31,420 nucleotides of DNA from an uncultured Caldimonas sp. (GCF_946480305.1 NZ_CAMLJQ010000051.1:1-31420), one strand, 5' to 3'; counted from the first letter of the stretch, positions 8,797 to 17,459 are shown. The notes: generated by a model from the letters alone, not told the origin. Program-made: numbers and translations.

Positions 8797-9117
8797 ATGC
8801 GAGGCCTGATCTGGCTCTTTCGAGCCGCCATCTTCTTCCTTCTGTTTGCGTTCGCGCTGAACAACCAGCACGATGCGACGCTGCACTGGTTCTTCGGCTA
8901 CCAGTCGCGCGCGCCGATGGTATTCATCGTGCTTGCAGCGTTCGCCATCGGCTGTGCCTTCGGCGTGCTGGCCATGGTGCCGAGCTGGTGGCGGCACCGC
9001 CGTGCGGCGCGCAAGCAGACCCAACCACCCGCCACACCGTCAGCCGCACCGGCCCCCGTCGCCCTGCCCGGCGACGAACTCGTTCCGATGACGCATCCCC
9101 CACGCGATGGACTTTGA
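8797..9117 (+). CDS. lapA: LapA-domain inner membrane protein
   Basis: The 106-residue protein has two membrane segments, residues about 5-22 (IWLFRAAIFFLLFAFAL) and 39-64 (PMVFIVLAAFAIGCAFGVLAMV). Between them is the LapA (DUF1049) signature NNQHDATLHWFFGY. A basic cytoplasmic stretch (WWRHRRAARKQ) and a Pro/Ala-rich tail follow. LapA is the partner encoded with LapB, which with FtsH controls LpxC turnover and so lipopolysaccharide synthesis (known in E. coli). There is no Shine-Dalgarno; the -10-like TAGAAT sits 7 bases upstream. The 3' end overlaps lapB by 11 bases, indicating coupled translation. Confidence 0.9.
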   Translation: MRGLIWLFRAAIFFLLFAFALNNQHDATLHWFFGYQSRAPMVFIVLAAFAIGCAFGVLAMVPSWWRHRRAARKQTQPPATPSAAPAPVALPGDELVPMTHPPRDGL

Positions 9118-10264
9118 CCTGCAGTGGCTGCTGCTGGCGCTGCCCGTGGCGTTTGCGCTCGGCTGGCTGGGCTCCCGCATCGATCTGAAGCAGCTGCGTT
9201 CCGAACAGCGCGCATCGCCGAAGGCCTATTTCAAGGGCTTGAACCTGCTGCTCAATGAACAGCAGGACAAGGCCATCGACGCGTTCATCGAGGCCGTCCA
9301 GCACGACCCCGACACCTCCGATCTGCATTTCGCGCTCGGCAACCTGTTCCGGCGCCGCGGTGAGTACGAACGCGCGGTGCGGGTGCACGAGCACCTGCTC
9401 AGCCGCGGCGACCTGCCGCGCGCCGACCGCGAACGCGCGCAGTTCGCGCTCGCGCAGGATTTCCTGAAGGCCGGGCTGTTCGACCGTGCCGAAGCGGCCT
9501 ACCAGGCCCTGGAAGGCACGAGCTTCCGCACCGACGCCTGGCTCGCGCTGTTGTCGCTCTACGAGCGCTCGCGTGACTGGGGCAAGGCGATCGACGTGGC
9601 CCGCAAGCTGGAGACGGCGGGCGCAGGATCGTTCGCCAACCGCATTGCCCACTGCTGGTGCGAGATCGCTCTCGATGCCGATGCGCGGGGTGACGCGCAC
9701 GCCGCCGACGACGCCTTGCAGAAGGCGCGCGCCTCGATGCCGCAAGCGGCGCGGCCGCTCGTGATCGCCGGGCAGCGCCTGGCGCGCCAGGAGCGGCATC
9801 AGGAAGCGCTGGACGTGTGGAACGAGTTGATGACGGCGAACCCGGCCGCCTTCGCGCTGGTGGCCCGCGAGTACGCCACCAGCGCGGCAGCGGCGTCACA
9901 GCAGGCGGTGGCCATCGAAAGACTGCGTGCCTTGTACGAGCGCGCACCGTCCGTCGACCTGCTGGCTGCCTTGCGTCAACTGGAGAACGACCCGGCCACG
10001 CGGCGCGAGTGGGTGGCCCAGCACCTGGGCAAGCATCCGTCGATCTCGGCAGCGCTGAACCTGCTCGACGAGGCTTCTGCACAAGGGCAGGTGCCGTCGG
10101 CCACCGAGACCCAGCAGTTGCAGCAGGTGCTGGCGCAATCGGCAAAACCGCTGCAGCGCTACCGGTGCGCCGCTTGCGGTTTCGAGGCTTCGCACTATTT
10201 CTGGCAATGCCCGGGCTGCCAGAGCTGGGACAGCTATCCTCCGCGCCGCATCGAGGATTACTGA
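9107..10264 (+). CDS. lapB: Lipopolysaccharide assembly protein LapB (TPR, rubredoxin-type metal site)
   Basis: The 385-residue protein is anchored by an N-terminal membrane helix (residues 4-22, WLLLALPVAFALGWLGSRI). Cytoplasmic TPR repeats follow, for example KAIDAFIEAVQHDPDTSDLHFALGN and RAEAAYQALE. The C-terminal 32 residues hold the rubredoxin-like metal knuckle with C354, C357, C368 and C371. This is the full LapB (YciM) architecture. In E. coli LapB acts with FtsH to degrade LpxC and is essential or nearly so. The start overlaps lapA by 11 bases. In many other Burkholderiales lapB is followed by heptose-biosynthesis genes (hldE, hldD); here it is followed by a repeat-rich spacer and a comEA-like gene. 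Confidence 0.95.
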   Translation: MDFDLQWLLLALPVAFALGWLGSRIDLKQLRSEQRASPKAYFKGLNLLLNEQQDKAIDAFIEAVQHDPDTSDLHFALGNLFRRRGEYERAVRVHEHLLSRGDLPRADRERAQFALAQDFLKAGLFDRAEAAYQALEGTSFRTDAWLALLSLYERSRDWGKAIDVARKLETAGAGSFANRIAHCWCEIALDADARGDAHAADDALQKARASMPQAARPLVIAGQRLARQERHQEALDVWNELMTANPAAFALVAREYATSAAAASQQAVAIERLRALYERAPSVDLLAALRQLENDPATRREWVAQHLGKHPSISAALNLLDEASAQGQVPSATETQQLQQVLAQSAKPLQRYRCAACGFEASHYFWQCPGCQSWDSYPPRRIEDY

Positions 10265-10471
10265 GCGCCCCCAGACCTGACGCTGTGCGCCGGCCTCCCG
10301 AAGCCGGAAACCCGGGGGCGGCGAGACGCTCGCAGGCTCGAAACAATTCCTCGCCAATCGCCCGATGTACTCCCCTCTAAGGGGGAGGCGCGGCAGTGCC
10401 GGTTTTCCTAGACTGCCGTCCAGCTTGTGGGAGGGCTCGCAAGCAACATCAACTCAAACAGGAGGAATGTC
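10265..10471 (+). repeat. Intergenic region with four inverted repeats between lapB and the comEA-like gene
   Basis: The 207-base spacer holds no gene. It contains several perfect inverted repeats: an outer CGCCCCC/GGGGGCG pair enclosing CCGGC/GCCGG (from 10266); GCGAG-ACG-CTCGC (10321-10333); CTCCCC-6 bases-GGGGAG (10370-10387); and CGGCAGT-14 bases-ACTGCCG (10391-10418). The last encloses a possible -10 (TAGACT, 10409-10414). The CTCCCC/GGGGAG unit resembles a short hairpin repeat I associate with Burkholderiales intergenic DNA; copy number needs a genome scan. Confidence 0.55.
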
Positions 10472-10807
10472 ATGCTCAGGAAGATCGTCGCCGCGGTCCT
10501 TGCCTGGATGGCCGTCAGCGCGTTTGCCGCCGTCGACGTCAACAAGGCCGACCAGGCCCAGCTCGAGACGGTGAAGGGTGTTGGTACGTCCTTGTCCACC
10601 CGCATCGTGGACGAACGCAAGAAAGCGCCCTTCAAGGACTGGAACGACCTGATCGGCCGCGTGCCCGGTGTCGGTCCTGCCAGCGCCGCGAAGCTCTCGA
10701 AGGAAGGCCTGACCGTCAACGGCAGCAGCTACGTCGCTGCCACGGCAGACAAGCCGGCTCGGAAGGATGACGCCAAGAAGCCCGCGAAGGCCGCTCAGAA
10801 GCAATAG
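10472..10807 (+). CDS. Exported ComEA-like helix-hairpin-helix protein
   Basis: The 111-residue protein begins with a signal peptide (MLRKIVAAVLAWMAVSAFA, cleavage near A19/A20). The mature part is one ComEA-type domain with tandem helix-hairpin-helix motifs: VDVNKADQAQLETVKGVGTSLSTRI and FKDWNDLIGRVPGVGPASAAKL. A Lys/Ala-rich tail follows. ComEA proteins bind DNA non-specifically in the periplasm during natural transformation. Short single-domain versions are widespread in proteobacteria, and presence alone does not prove competence. A strong Shine-Dalgarno (AGGAGGA, 10460-10466) fixes the ATG at 10472. It is a single-gene unit with its own terminator. Confidence 0.88.
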   Translation: MLRKIVAAVLAWMAVSAFAAVDVNKADQAQLETVKGVGTSLSTRIVDERKKAPFKDWNDLIGRVPGVGPASAAKLSKEGLTVNGSSYVAATADKPARKDDAKKPAKAAQKQ

Positions 10808-10828
10808 GCGAAGGCCACCGGCCGTACC

Positions 10829-10855
10829 GAGCCCCGCCTGGCGGGGCTCTTTCCG
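10829..10855 (+). terminator. Intrinsic terminator after the comEA-like gene
   Basis: GAGCCCCGC (10829-10837), loop CTG and GCGGGGCTC (10841-10849) form a perfect 9-bp stem, followed by a weak T-tract (TTTCC). It lies 21 bases after the stop and between convergent genes. Confidence 0.8.
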
Positions 10856-10871
10856 TTGGCCCGGCGACGGT

Positions 10872-12101
10872 TCAGGCGGCCACCGCTGCCAGTTCGGCAA
10901 CGGCATTGGCGTCCTGCGTCCAGCCGAAAAAGCGTCGCACCTCGTCGCTGCGGGCCAGGGTGTCGTCGCGGCCCAGCGCCATCAGCTCTTGCGTGTACGC
11001 AGGCTCGAACAGCAGGTAACTGGCAAGCGCGGCGCCGCGCGCGTCCTGCGGGTCGCTCGTCACGCCCAGCGCTCGCAGCATCGCCCGCACCGGCGCGGGC
11101 AACGAGGCCACGTGCCGGCCGGCAATGTCGTCGAGCCGCTGGCTGGGGGCGATGACCAGCAGATCGATCGGCCGCAGGCTGCTCTTGGCGCGTTGCTCGG
11201 GGCTCATCAACGACAGGGTGTTGTTGATGCGCTGCAGGCGCTCCACGTCCACGGCCATCGCATCCAGGAAGATGTTCGACAGCGCATGCCCTGCCACCTG
11301 GGCCAGCGTCGGGTATTCCTGCGACACGAGCCGGCGTCCCGGCGGCTCCTGCATGCGACCTGCGCCGACGATCAGCACGCGCTCCGCCCCGAGGTGCACC
11401 GCCGGCGAGATCGGTGCCGCCTGCCGCATGGAGCCGTCGCCGAAGTATTCGATCTCGCCGCACAGCTTCAACGGCACGGCGGGAAACACGAACGGAATCG
11501 CGGCGGACGCGAGCAGGTGCTCGCGCGTGATCCGCGCACGCACGGCCTGCCGCTGGGAGCGCGTCCACGGCACGATGTTCTCGCGGCTCTGGTAGAAAGT
11601 GATGTGATGGCCCGACGAGTAGCTCGACGCCGTGACGGCCAGTGCGCGCAGGTGCCCCTGCCGCATCACGTAGTCAATGCGGCGCGTGTCCAGCATCTGC
11701 GACAGCAGTTGCGCCAGCGGTTCGTTGTCGAGCAGCGACTTCGGGCGGGCGCGCCGCCATTTGGCAATGACCCAGCCGATCGACAGCATCGACAACCAGC
11801 GCGCGCCGGTGCGCATCACGCCGAGGGAGTCCGAGCGGTAAATGTGCTCTGCGTGCAGGTTCGTCCAGACGTCGCTCAGCATGCGCGCCGAGGCGACGAA
11901 GTCGTCTGCGCCGCACGCCAGTGCCGCGCCGTTCACTGCACCCGCAGAGGTCCCCGCGATGATCGGGAACGGGTTGCGCCCGGGTCCCGGGCAGCCGGCC
12001 TGCTCGTAGATGTCGGCAACGGCCTGCAATACGCCGACCTGGTAGGCCGCGCGCGCGCCGCCTCCCATCAATACCAGTCCCGTGGGGATGCCTAGCCTCA
12101 T
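10872..12101 (-). CDS. Patatin-like phospholipase family protein
   Basis: The 409-residue protein has the patatin catalytic layout. The oxyanion loop is GGGARAAY (13-20). The nucleophile motif is GTSAGA with S52. The dyad aspartate is D222 in YFGDGSMRQ, after the PLKLCGEIEYFGDGS stretch. Such enzymes hydrolyse acyl esters of phospholipids or neutral lipids; the substrate here is unknown. No signal peptide or T3SS-type extension is seen, so it is probably cytoplasmic or membrane-associated. The C-terminal 150 residues are helical, as in large bacterial patatins. I chose the ATG at 12101 because the glycine-rich loop starts at residue 13 and TACACT lies 7 bases upstream; a start at 12182 adds 27 residues with no family match. 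It is divergent from the AGE gene. Confidence 0.88.
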   Translation of the reverse strand: MRLGIPTGLVLMGGGARAAYQVGVLQAVADIYEQAGCPGPGRNPFPIIAGTSAGAVNGAALACGADDFVASARMLSDVWTNLHAEHIYRSDSLGVMRTGARWLSMLSIGWVIAKWRRARPKSLLDNEPLAQLLSQMLDTRRIDYVMRQGHLRALAVTASSYSSGHHITFYQSRENIVPWTRSQRQAVRARITREHLLASAAIPFVFPAVPLKLCGEIEYFGDGSMRQAAPISPAVHLGAERVLIVGAGRMQEPPGRRLVSQEYPTLAQVAGHALSNIFLDAMAVDVERLQRINNTLSLMSPEQRAKSSLRPIDLLVIAPSQRLDDIAGRHVASLPAPVRAMLRALGVTSDPQDARGAALASYLLFEPAYTQELMALGRDDTLARSDEVRRFFGWTQDANAVAELAAVAA

Positions 12102-12108
12102 GCGCTCG

Positions 12109-12114
12109 AGTGTA
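12109..12114 (-). promoter_or_regulatory. -10-like element for the patatin gene, 7 nt from the start codon
   Basis: On the minus strand TACACT ends 7 bases before the ATG at 12101. No good -35 is recognisable at 15-19 bases and no convincing Shine-Dalgarno is present, which fits a leaderless transcript. Confidence 0.4.
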
Positions 12115-12231
12115 GTCACCGGGCGGTTGAGCAAACACCAGGGATGCACCGGAAGCGCCCCGCAATTCGAGGCGTCGTACACGGTCTTGCCGGCGGCTTA
12201 TGATCGACGACCGAACAATCAAATCGCCGCC

Positions 12232-13422
12232 ATGCTCCCCGACTTTCGCTCGCGCACCTTCCTCACCGACCATGTCCGCCACACCCTCGCGTTCTACGAT
12301 CCCGTGTGCGTGGACGCCCAGCGCGGGGGCTTCTTTCACTTCTTCCGCGACGACGGGACGGTGTACGACCGCGACACGCGCCACTTGGTGAGCAGTTGCC
12401 GCTTCGTTTTCAACTATGCGATGGCGGCATCGTTCTTCGGCCGCCCGGATCACCTCGAACGGGCCCGCCACGGACTGGCCTTCCTGCACCGTGCGCACCG
12501 CCAGCCGTCGGGTGGATATGCCTGGCTGCTGCGACTCGACGACACGGGCAACGCCACAGTGCTCGACACCACCCTGCACTGCTACGGACACGCCTTCGTG
12601 CTTCTGGCCCACGCCGTGGCGCTGAAAGCCGGCCTCGCCGAAGCACGCGCGGGTCTCGAGGCCAGCTTCGACCTGATGGAGCGGTTGTTCTGGCAGCCCG
12701 CCGACCAACTGTATGCCGACGAGGCAAGCGCCGATGGCGTGCTGTCGCCCTACCGAGGCCAGAACGCGAACATGCACAGTTGCGAGGCCTTGATCGCCGC
12801 TTACGAGGCCACGAGCGACCCGCGCTATCTCGATCGCGCGCAGACACTGGCGCAACGCCTGACACAAGACATCGCCGGGGCGACCGGTGGCCTGGTCTGG
12901 GAGCACTACGACACGCAGTGGCGCCCCGACTGGAACTACAACCGGCACGACCCCAAGCACCTGTTCCGCCCCTGGGGCTTCCAGCCCGGGCATCAGACCG
13001 AGTGGGCGAAGCTGCTGCTGATCCTGCGCCGCCATCGAGACGCGCAGTGGATGCTTCCCACCGCGCGCCACCTGTTCGACACCGCCGTGGCCCGCGCCTG
13101 GGACGAAGAGCACGGCGGGCTGTGCTACGGGTTCGACCCGCAAGGCGCGGTGTGCGACGACGACAAGTACTTCTGGGTGCAGGCGGAAAGCTTTGCCGCG
13201 GCCGCCCTGCTGGCTGACGCCACCGGCGACTCACGCTATTGGAGCTGGTACGACCGGCTGTGGGCGTATTCGTGGGAGCACATGGTCGATCACGAGCACG
13301 GTGCCTGGTTCCGCATCCTCGATCGCCGCAACCGCAAGTACAGCGACGAGAAGAGCCCCGCCGGCAAGACCGACTACCACACGATGGGCGCCTGCTACGA
13401 GGCGCTCAACGTGATCCGATAG
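12232..13422 (+). CDS. AGE-family epimerase/isomerase (N-acylglucosamine 2-epimerase or mannose isomerase type)
   Basis: The 396-residue protein has the (alpha/alpha)6-barrel pattern of the AGE family, whose members interconvert N-acetylglucosamine/N-acetylmannosamine, glucose/mannose or mannose/fructose. Family-typical segments in order are GGFFHFFRDDG, NYAMAA, LDTTLHCYGHAFVLLAHA, GQNANMHSCEALIAAYEAT, FRPWGFQPGHQTEWAKLLL, FWVQAESFAAAALLA and TDYHTMGACYEALNV. Conserved histidines in these segments are the likely acid/base and sugar-binding residues. The RPWGFQPGHQTEW stretch looks most like aldose-ketose (mannose) isomerases, but the substrate cannot be fixed by eye. The ATG at 12232 fits the family N-terminus; an in-frame start at 12082 lies inside the divergent patatin gene. 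A TATGAT at 12199-12204 is a possible -10. No Shine-Dalgarno is obvious. Confidence 0.87.
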   Translation: MLPDFRSRTFLTDHVRHTLAFYDPVCVDAQRGGFFHFFRDDGTVYDRDTRHLVSSCRFVFNYAMAASFFGRPDHLERARHGLAFLHRAHRQPSGGYAWLLRLDDTGNATVLDTTLHCYGHAFVLLAHAVALKAGLAEARAGLEASFDLMERLFWQPADQLYADEASADGVLSPYRGQNANMHSCEALIAAYEATSDPRYLDRAQTLAQRLTQDIAGATGGLVWEHYDTQWRPDWNYNRHDPKHLFRPWGFQPGHQTEWAKLLLILRRHRDAQWMLPTARHLFDTAVARAWDEEHGGLCYGFDPQGAVCDDDKYFWVQAESFAAAALLADATGDSRYWSWYDRLWAYSWEHMVDHEHGAWFRILDRRNRKYSDEKSPAGKTDYHTMGACYEALNVIR

Positions 13423-13427
13423 AGGCG

Positions 13428-13793
13428 TCAGTCGCGGCCCCGGCCCTTGCCGCGGCCCTTGTGGTCGTGATCGCCGTGGTGATGGTGGTCGTCATCGACC
13501 TTCACGAAGTAGACCGGCGTGCCGCAGGCGTCGTACTTGTGGCAATGCTTGCGCCAGTTCTTCGCATGGCCCGGCGGCACGTGCATGTAGACCGGTTGCG
13601 GCACCACGTGCACCGGACGCGTGATGATGACCGGCTGCGGATAGATCACCGGCGGCGGGGTGTGGCCGATGTCGATGCGGCCATAGACACCCGGCTGGCT
13701 GATCGTGACCGAGACGCCGACGTCGGTGGCGTGCGCTGCACCGGCAAGCACCGCGAACACTGCGGCAAGAAAAAGGGCTCGACTGACTTTCAT
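13428..13793 (-). CDS. Small secreted Pro/His-rich hypothetical protein
   Basis: The 121-residue protein has a clear signal peptide (MKVSRALFLAAVFAVLAGAAHA, cleavage after A22). The mature part starts with a short beta-rich segment (DVGVSVTISQPGVYGRIDIG). A proline/valine-rich stretch follows (PPPVIYPQPVIITRP, HVVPQPVYMHVPPGH), then two cysteines in HCHKYDACGTPVYFV. It ends in DDDHHHHGDHDH and an RGKGRGRD basic tail. Many Burkholderiales encode similar small exported proteins of unknown role. The His/Asp cluster could bind divalent metal (inference). GGAG 7 bases before the ATG supports the start. Its stop is 5 bases from the convergent AGE stop. A TACGAT about 50 bases upstream of the start is a possible -10. 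Confidence 0.8.
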   Translation of the reverse strand: MKVSRALFLAAVFAVLAGAAHATDVGVSVTISQPGVYGRIDIGHTPPPVIYPQPVIITRPVHVVPQPVYMHVPPGHAKNWRKHCHKYDACGTPVYFVKVDDDHHHHGDHDHKGRGKGRGRD

Positions 13794-13930
13794 GAAACGG
13801 CTCCAGGGTCGCCACGCGTGAACCCGCATGGCGCATACGTAGGCATCGTACCGGGGTAGGCGACAGCAGCAAGGGAAAACGGCCCACAGTGTGCCGCCGC
13901 TTTCCAACTACTTCACGCGCGAAGTTGTGA

Positions 13931-16900
13931 CTACTCGTACACCACCTGCGCCTGGCCGCTGTGCGCGTCGCGCTTCCAGCGCTGCAGCGCTTCGTCGCTC
14001 GGGTAAAAGCGCGCGGCCTCCCCCAGGTCGAGTTCGCCGTAGGCAGAGGGGCGATGCAACTGCAACCGGACCACCAGCCCTTGCAGCAGGTCGCCATGCT
14101 CGGTGCTGATCTTCTTGGGCGGGAACTGCTGCACCAGGTCTCCCACGGGCGGCGCCGACCCGTTCACCGCCACCCGCAGGTACTTGCCGAACCGGCAGCG
14201 CGCGCTCGCCAGGTCCCACACCTGCTGCACGTTGAGCCTCAAGCCGCCCGAAAAGCGATCGGGCTGCACCTTGCCCTGCACGATCAGCAACTCGTCGTCC
14301 TTGAACAGGTCTCGGTTCGCGTCGAGCAGTTCCTCGTTGGCCACGGCTTCGATCACGTCGCTCTTGTCGTCGAGCTTGAAGATCGCGACGCGCCCGCGCT
14401 GGCCGTTCACCACGCGCAGGTCGCTGACGATGCCGGCGAGCAATTGCGGATCGCGGCTGTCGATCAGGTCGGCGATCTTGCGTTTCGCGAACTGGCGCAC
14501 CTCGGCCTGGGACTCGTCGAACAGATGGCCCGAGAGGTAGAAGCCTATGGCCAGCTTCTCGAAGCCCAGCCGTTCCTTGATGCTCCACTCGGGTGCCGCG
14601 ACGAGGTCGGGCTCCTGCGTCGACGAGCCATGCGAATCACCAAAATCGAACAGCCCGCCCTGGTCGACGTTGGCGGCCTGCGTGTCGGCGTAGTCGAACG
14701 CGAGCGAAATGCTGGCGACCAGTGCGGCGCGGTTCGGTTCCAGCGCATCGAACGCGCCGGCCTTGATCAGCGCTTCCACCGTGCGCTTGTTGATGCGGCT
14801 GCGGTCCACGCGCGCGCAGAAGTCGAACAAGCTCTTGAACGGCCCGCCTTCTTCGCGGGCCTGCACGATGGCTTCGATCGCGCTCTGCCCCGTGCCCTTC
14901 ACCGCGCCCAGGCCGTAGCGCACCACCTTGTCCGCGACCGGCTCGAAGCGGTAGGTGCCGGTGTTGACGTTCGGCGGCTCGAAGCGGATGCCGAGCTGCA
15001 CCGCGTCGTCGTAGAAGATCTTGAGCTTGTCGGTGTCGTCGAGCGCGACGCTCATGTTGGCCGCGGTGAATTCGGCCAGGTAGTGCACCTTCAGCCAGGC
15101 CGTGTGATAGGCCAGCAGCGCATAGGCAGCCGCGTGCGACTTGTTGAAGCCGTAGCCGGCGAACTTCTCCATCAAGTCGAAGATCTCGTTCGCGAGGTCG
15201 GCATTGATGCCGTTCTTGGCCGCACCTTCCGCGAACAGCACGCGGTGCTTGGCCATTTCCTCGGCCTTCTTCTTGCCCATCGCGCGGCGCAGCAGGTCGG
15301 CGCCGCCGAGCGAATAACCGCCCAGCCGCTGCGCCACCTGCATCACCTGCTCCTGGTAGACCATGATCCCGTAGGTCTCCTCCAGCACCTCCTTCATCAA
15401 GGGGTGCGGGTAGACGACCTCTTCGCGGCCGTGCTTGCGCGCACAGAAGCTGGGGATCAGGTCCATCGGGCCCGGTCGGTACAACGCGACCAGCGCGATG
15501 ATGTCCTCGAACACGCTGGGCTTGGCGTCACGCAGCATGCCCTGCATGCCGCGCGATTCCAGCTGGAACACCGCGACCGTCTTGCCTTCGGACAGCAGCT
15601 GGTACGAAGCCCGGTCGTCCAGCGGGATCTTCGCGAAGTCGAAGTCCTTCTGCTCCGGGTGGCGCTGGATGATGAATTCCTTGGCCATCTCGAGGATGGT
15701 CAGCGTCGCCAAGCCGAGAAAGTCGAACTTCACGAGGCCGATGGCTTCGACGTCGTCCTTGTCGTACTGCGACACGGCCGAGTCGCTGCCCGGCTGCATG
15801 TACAGCGGGCAGAAGTCGGTGATCTTGCCGGGGGCGATCAGGACGCCACCGGCGTGCATGCCGATGTTGCGCACCATGCCTTCGACGCGCTCGGCCAGCG
15901 CGAGCAACTCGGCGACCTCTTCCTCGTTCTTCTCGCGCTCCTCGATCTCGGGTGCTTCCTTGCGCGCGTAGATCACGCCGCTGTCGGGCTTGTCGCCAGG
16001 GCGCTTCAACGTCACCGTCTTGCCGGGCGGCGCCGGGATCAGCTTTGCGATGCCGTCGACGTGACCGTAGCCCATGCCGAGCACGCGGCCCACGTCGCGC
16101 AGCGCGGCCTTGGCGGCCATCGTGCCGAAGGTGGCGATCTGCGACACCGCTTCGCGACCGTACTTCTCCTTCACGTAGTCGATCACTCGGTCGCGGTTGG
16201 CCTGGCAGAAGTCGATGTCGAAGTCAGGCATCGACACGCGCTCGGGGTTCAGGAAGCGCTCGAACAGCAGGTTGTAGCGCAACGGGTCGAGGTCGGTGAT
16301 CTTCAGCGCATACGCGACCAGCGAGCCGGCGCCCGAGCCCCGGCCGGGTCCCACCGGGCAGCCGTTGTCCTTGGCCCAGTTGATGAAGTCGGCCACGATC
16401 AGGAAGTAGCCGGGGAAGCCCATCTTCAAGATGGTGCCGATCTCGAAATCGAGCCGCTCCACGTAGCGCGGGCGCTGCTTTTCGCGCTCCGCCGCGTCCG
16501 GGTACAGGTGCTCAAGGCGCTCGTTCAATCCCTCGTGCGACGCGAAGCGGAAATACTCCTCCATCGGCATGCCGTTCGGCGTGGGGAAGTCCGGCAACTG
16601 CGGCTTGCCCAGTACCAGCGTCAGGCTGCAGCGCCTGGCGATCTCCACCGTGTTCGCCACGGCCGAGGGAATGTCGGCGAACAGCCTCTCCATGTCGGCC
16701 TGCGACTTGAAGTACTGCTCGCGCGTGAAGCGCTTGATGCGGCGCGGGTTGGTGAGCGTCTCGCCTTCGGCGATGCACACGCGTGCCTCGTGCGCTTCGA
16801 AGTCGTCGGGCGTCTGGAACTGCACCGGGTGCGTCGCCACCACCGGCAACTGCAACCTGGCGGCCAGCGGCACCACGGCCCGGATGTAGGGCTCGTTGGT

Positions 16901-17431
16901 CGCATGGCCGCTGCGCTGCACCTCCAGGTAGAAGCGCTGCGGGAAGATGCCCGCCAGCCGCTGCGCCGCGGCTTCCGCACGCTGTTCATCGCGGCTCACC
17001 AGCGCCTGGCCGACCGCGCCGTGCTCGGCGCCCGACAAGGCGATCAACCCCTCGTTCAGTGCTTCCAGCCACTCCCACTTCAAACACGCCTGTGCGCGGT
17101 TCACGTTCTGCGTCCAGCCCCGCGCGAGCAGCTCGCACAGGTTGAGGTAGCCCTCCTTGTTCTGGATCAGCAGCAACAGCCGGCTGGGATGGCGGTCGCT
17201 CGACGTCGACGGGCCCTCGGGCTCGACCCACACGTCCGCGCCGATCACAGGCTTCACGCCCGCGCCGCGCGCTTCCTTGTAGAACTTGATCGCCCCGAAC
17301 AGGTTGCTCAGGTCGGTGATCGCCAACGCGACCTGGCTGTCTTCGGCGGCCGCGGCAACGAGGTCGTCGATCCGCAAGGTGCCGTCGACGACGGAAAACT
17401 CGGTGTGGGTGCGCAGGTGTACGAAGGGCAT
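13931..17431 (-). CDS. dnaE: DNA polymerase III subunit alpha
   Basis: The 1166-residue protein is the full-length replicative polymerase catalytic subunit (DnaE1 type; E. coli 1160). The N-terminal PHP domain begins FVHLRTHTEFSVVDG. The palm holds the acidic cluster PDFDIDF, with D403, D405 and D407. GPGRGSGAGSLVAYAL, MHAGGVLIAP, FQLESRGMQGMLRD, LYRPGPMDLIP and YGIMVYQEQVMQVAQ follow in the expected order. The finger/beta-binding region contains GYGFNKSHAAAYALLAYHTAWLK. An OB-fold (LLIVQGKVQ) and a C-terminal tau-binding region close the protein. There is no Shine-Dalgarno. On the minus strand TACAAT ends 7 bases before the ATG. It is divergent from trhO with only 40 bases between the start codons. 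Confidence 0.98.
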   Translation of the reverse strand: MPFVHLRTHTEFSVVDGTLRIDDLVAAAAEDSQVALAITDLSNLFGAIKFYKEARGAGVKPVIGADVWVEPEGPSTSSDRHPSRLLLLIQNKEGYLNLCELLARGWTQNVNRAQACLKWEWLEALNEGLIALSGAEHGAVGQALVSRDEQRAEAAAQRLAGIFPQRFYLEVQRSGHATNEPYIRAVVPLAARLQLPVVATHPVQFQTPDDFEAHEARVCIAEGETLTNPRRIKRFTREQYFKSQADMERLFADIPSAVANTVEIARRCSLTLVLGKPQLPDFPTPNGMPMEEYFRFASHEGLNERLEHLYPDAAEREKQRPRYVERLDFEIGTILKMGFPGYFLIVADFINWAKDNGCPVGPGRGSGAGSLVAYALKITDLDPLRYNLLFERFLNPERVSMPDFDIDFCQANRDRVIDYVKEKYGREAVSQIATFGTMAAKAALRDVGRVLGMGYGHVDGIAKLIPAPPGKTVTLKRPGDKPDSGVIYARKEAPEIEEREKNEEEVAELLALAERVEGMVRNIGMHAGGVLIAPGKITDFCPLYMQPGSDSAVSQYDKDDVEAIGLVKFDFLGLATLTILEMAKEFIIQRHPEQKDFDFAKIPLDDRASYQLLSEGKTVAVFQLESRGMQGMLRDAKPSVFEDIIALVALYRPGPMDLIPSFCARKHGREEVVYPHPLMKEVLEETYGIMVYQEQVMQVAQRLGGYSLGGADLLRRAMGKKKAEEMAKHRVLFAEGAAKNGINADLANEIFDLMEKFAGYGFNKSHAAAYALLAYHTAWLKVHYLAEFTAANMSVALDDTDKLKIFYDDAVQLGIRFEPPNVNTGTYRFEPVADKVVRYGLGAVKGTGQSAIEAIVQAREEGGPFKSLFDFCARVDRSRINKRTVEALIKAGAFDALEPNRAALVASISLAFDYADTQAANVDQGGLFDFGDSHGSSTQEPDLVAAPEWSIKERLGFEKLAIGFYLSGHLFDESQAEVRQFAKRKIADLIDSRDPQLLAGIVSDLRVVNGQRGRVAIFKLDDKSDVIEAVANEELLDANRDLFKDDELLIVQGKVQPDRFSGGLRLNVQQVWDLASARCRFGKYLRVAVNGSAPPVGDLVQQFPPKKISTEHGDLLQGLVVRLQLHRPSAYGELDLGEAARFYPSDEALQRWKRDAHSGQAQVVYE

Positions 17432-17438
17432 GGCGGGA

Positions 17439-17444
17439 ATTGTA
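17439..17444 (-). promoter_or_regulatory. -10 element of dnaE, 7 nt from the start codon
   Basis: On the minus strand TACAAT ends 7 bases (TCCCGCC) before the dnaE ATG. The expected -35 position (about 17462-17467) falls on the trhO -10 element. Confidence 0.5.
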
Positions 17445-17459
17445 GGCAGGGGGCGGCCC

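Noticed and set aside
12082..12231. Extended N-terminus of the AGE-family protein
   Set aside because: It would overlap the start of the divergent patatin gene and has no family-like sequence.
13910..13940. Partial inverted repeat around the dnaE stop as a terminator
   Set aside because: Only CTTC/GAAG pairs well; the longer arms mismatch and there is no T-run on the minus strand.
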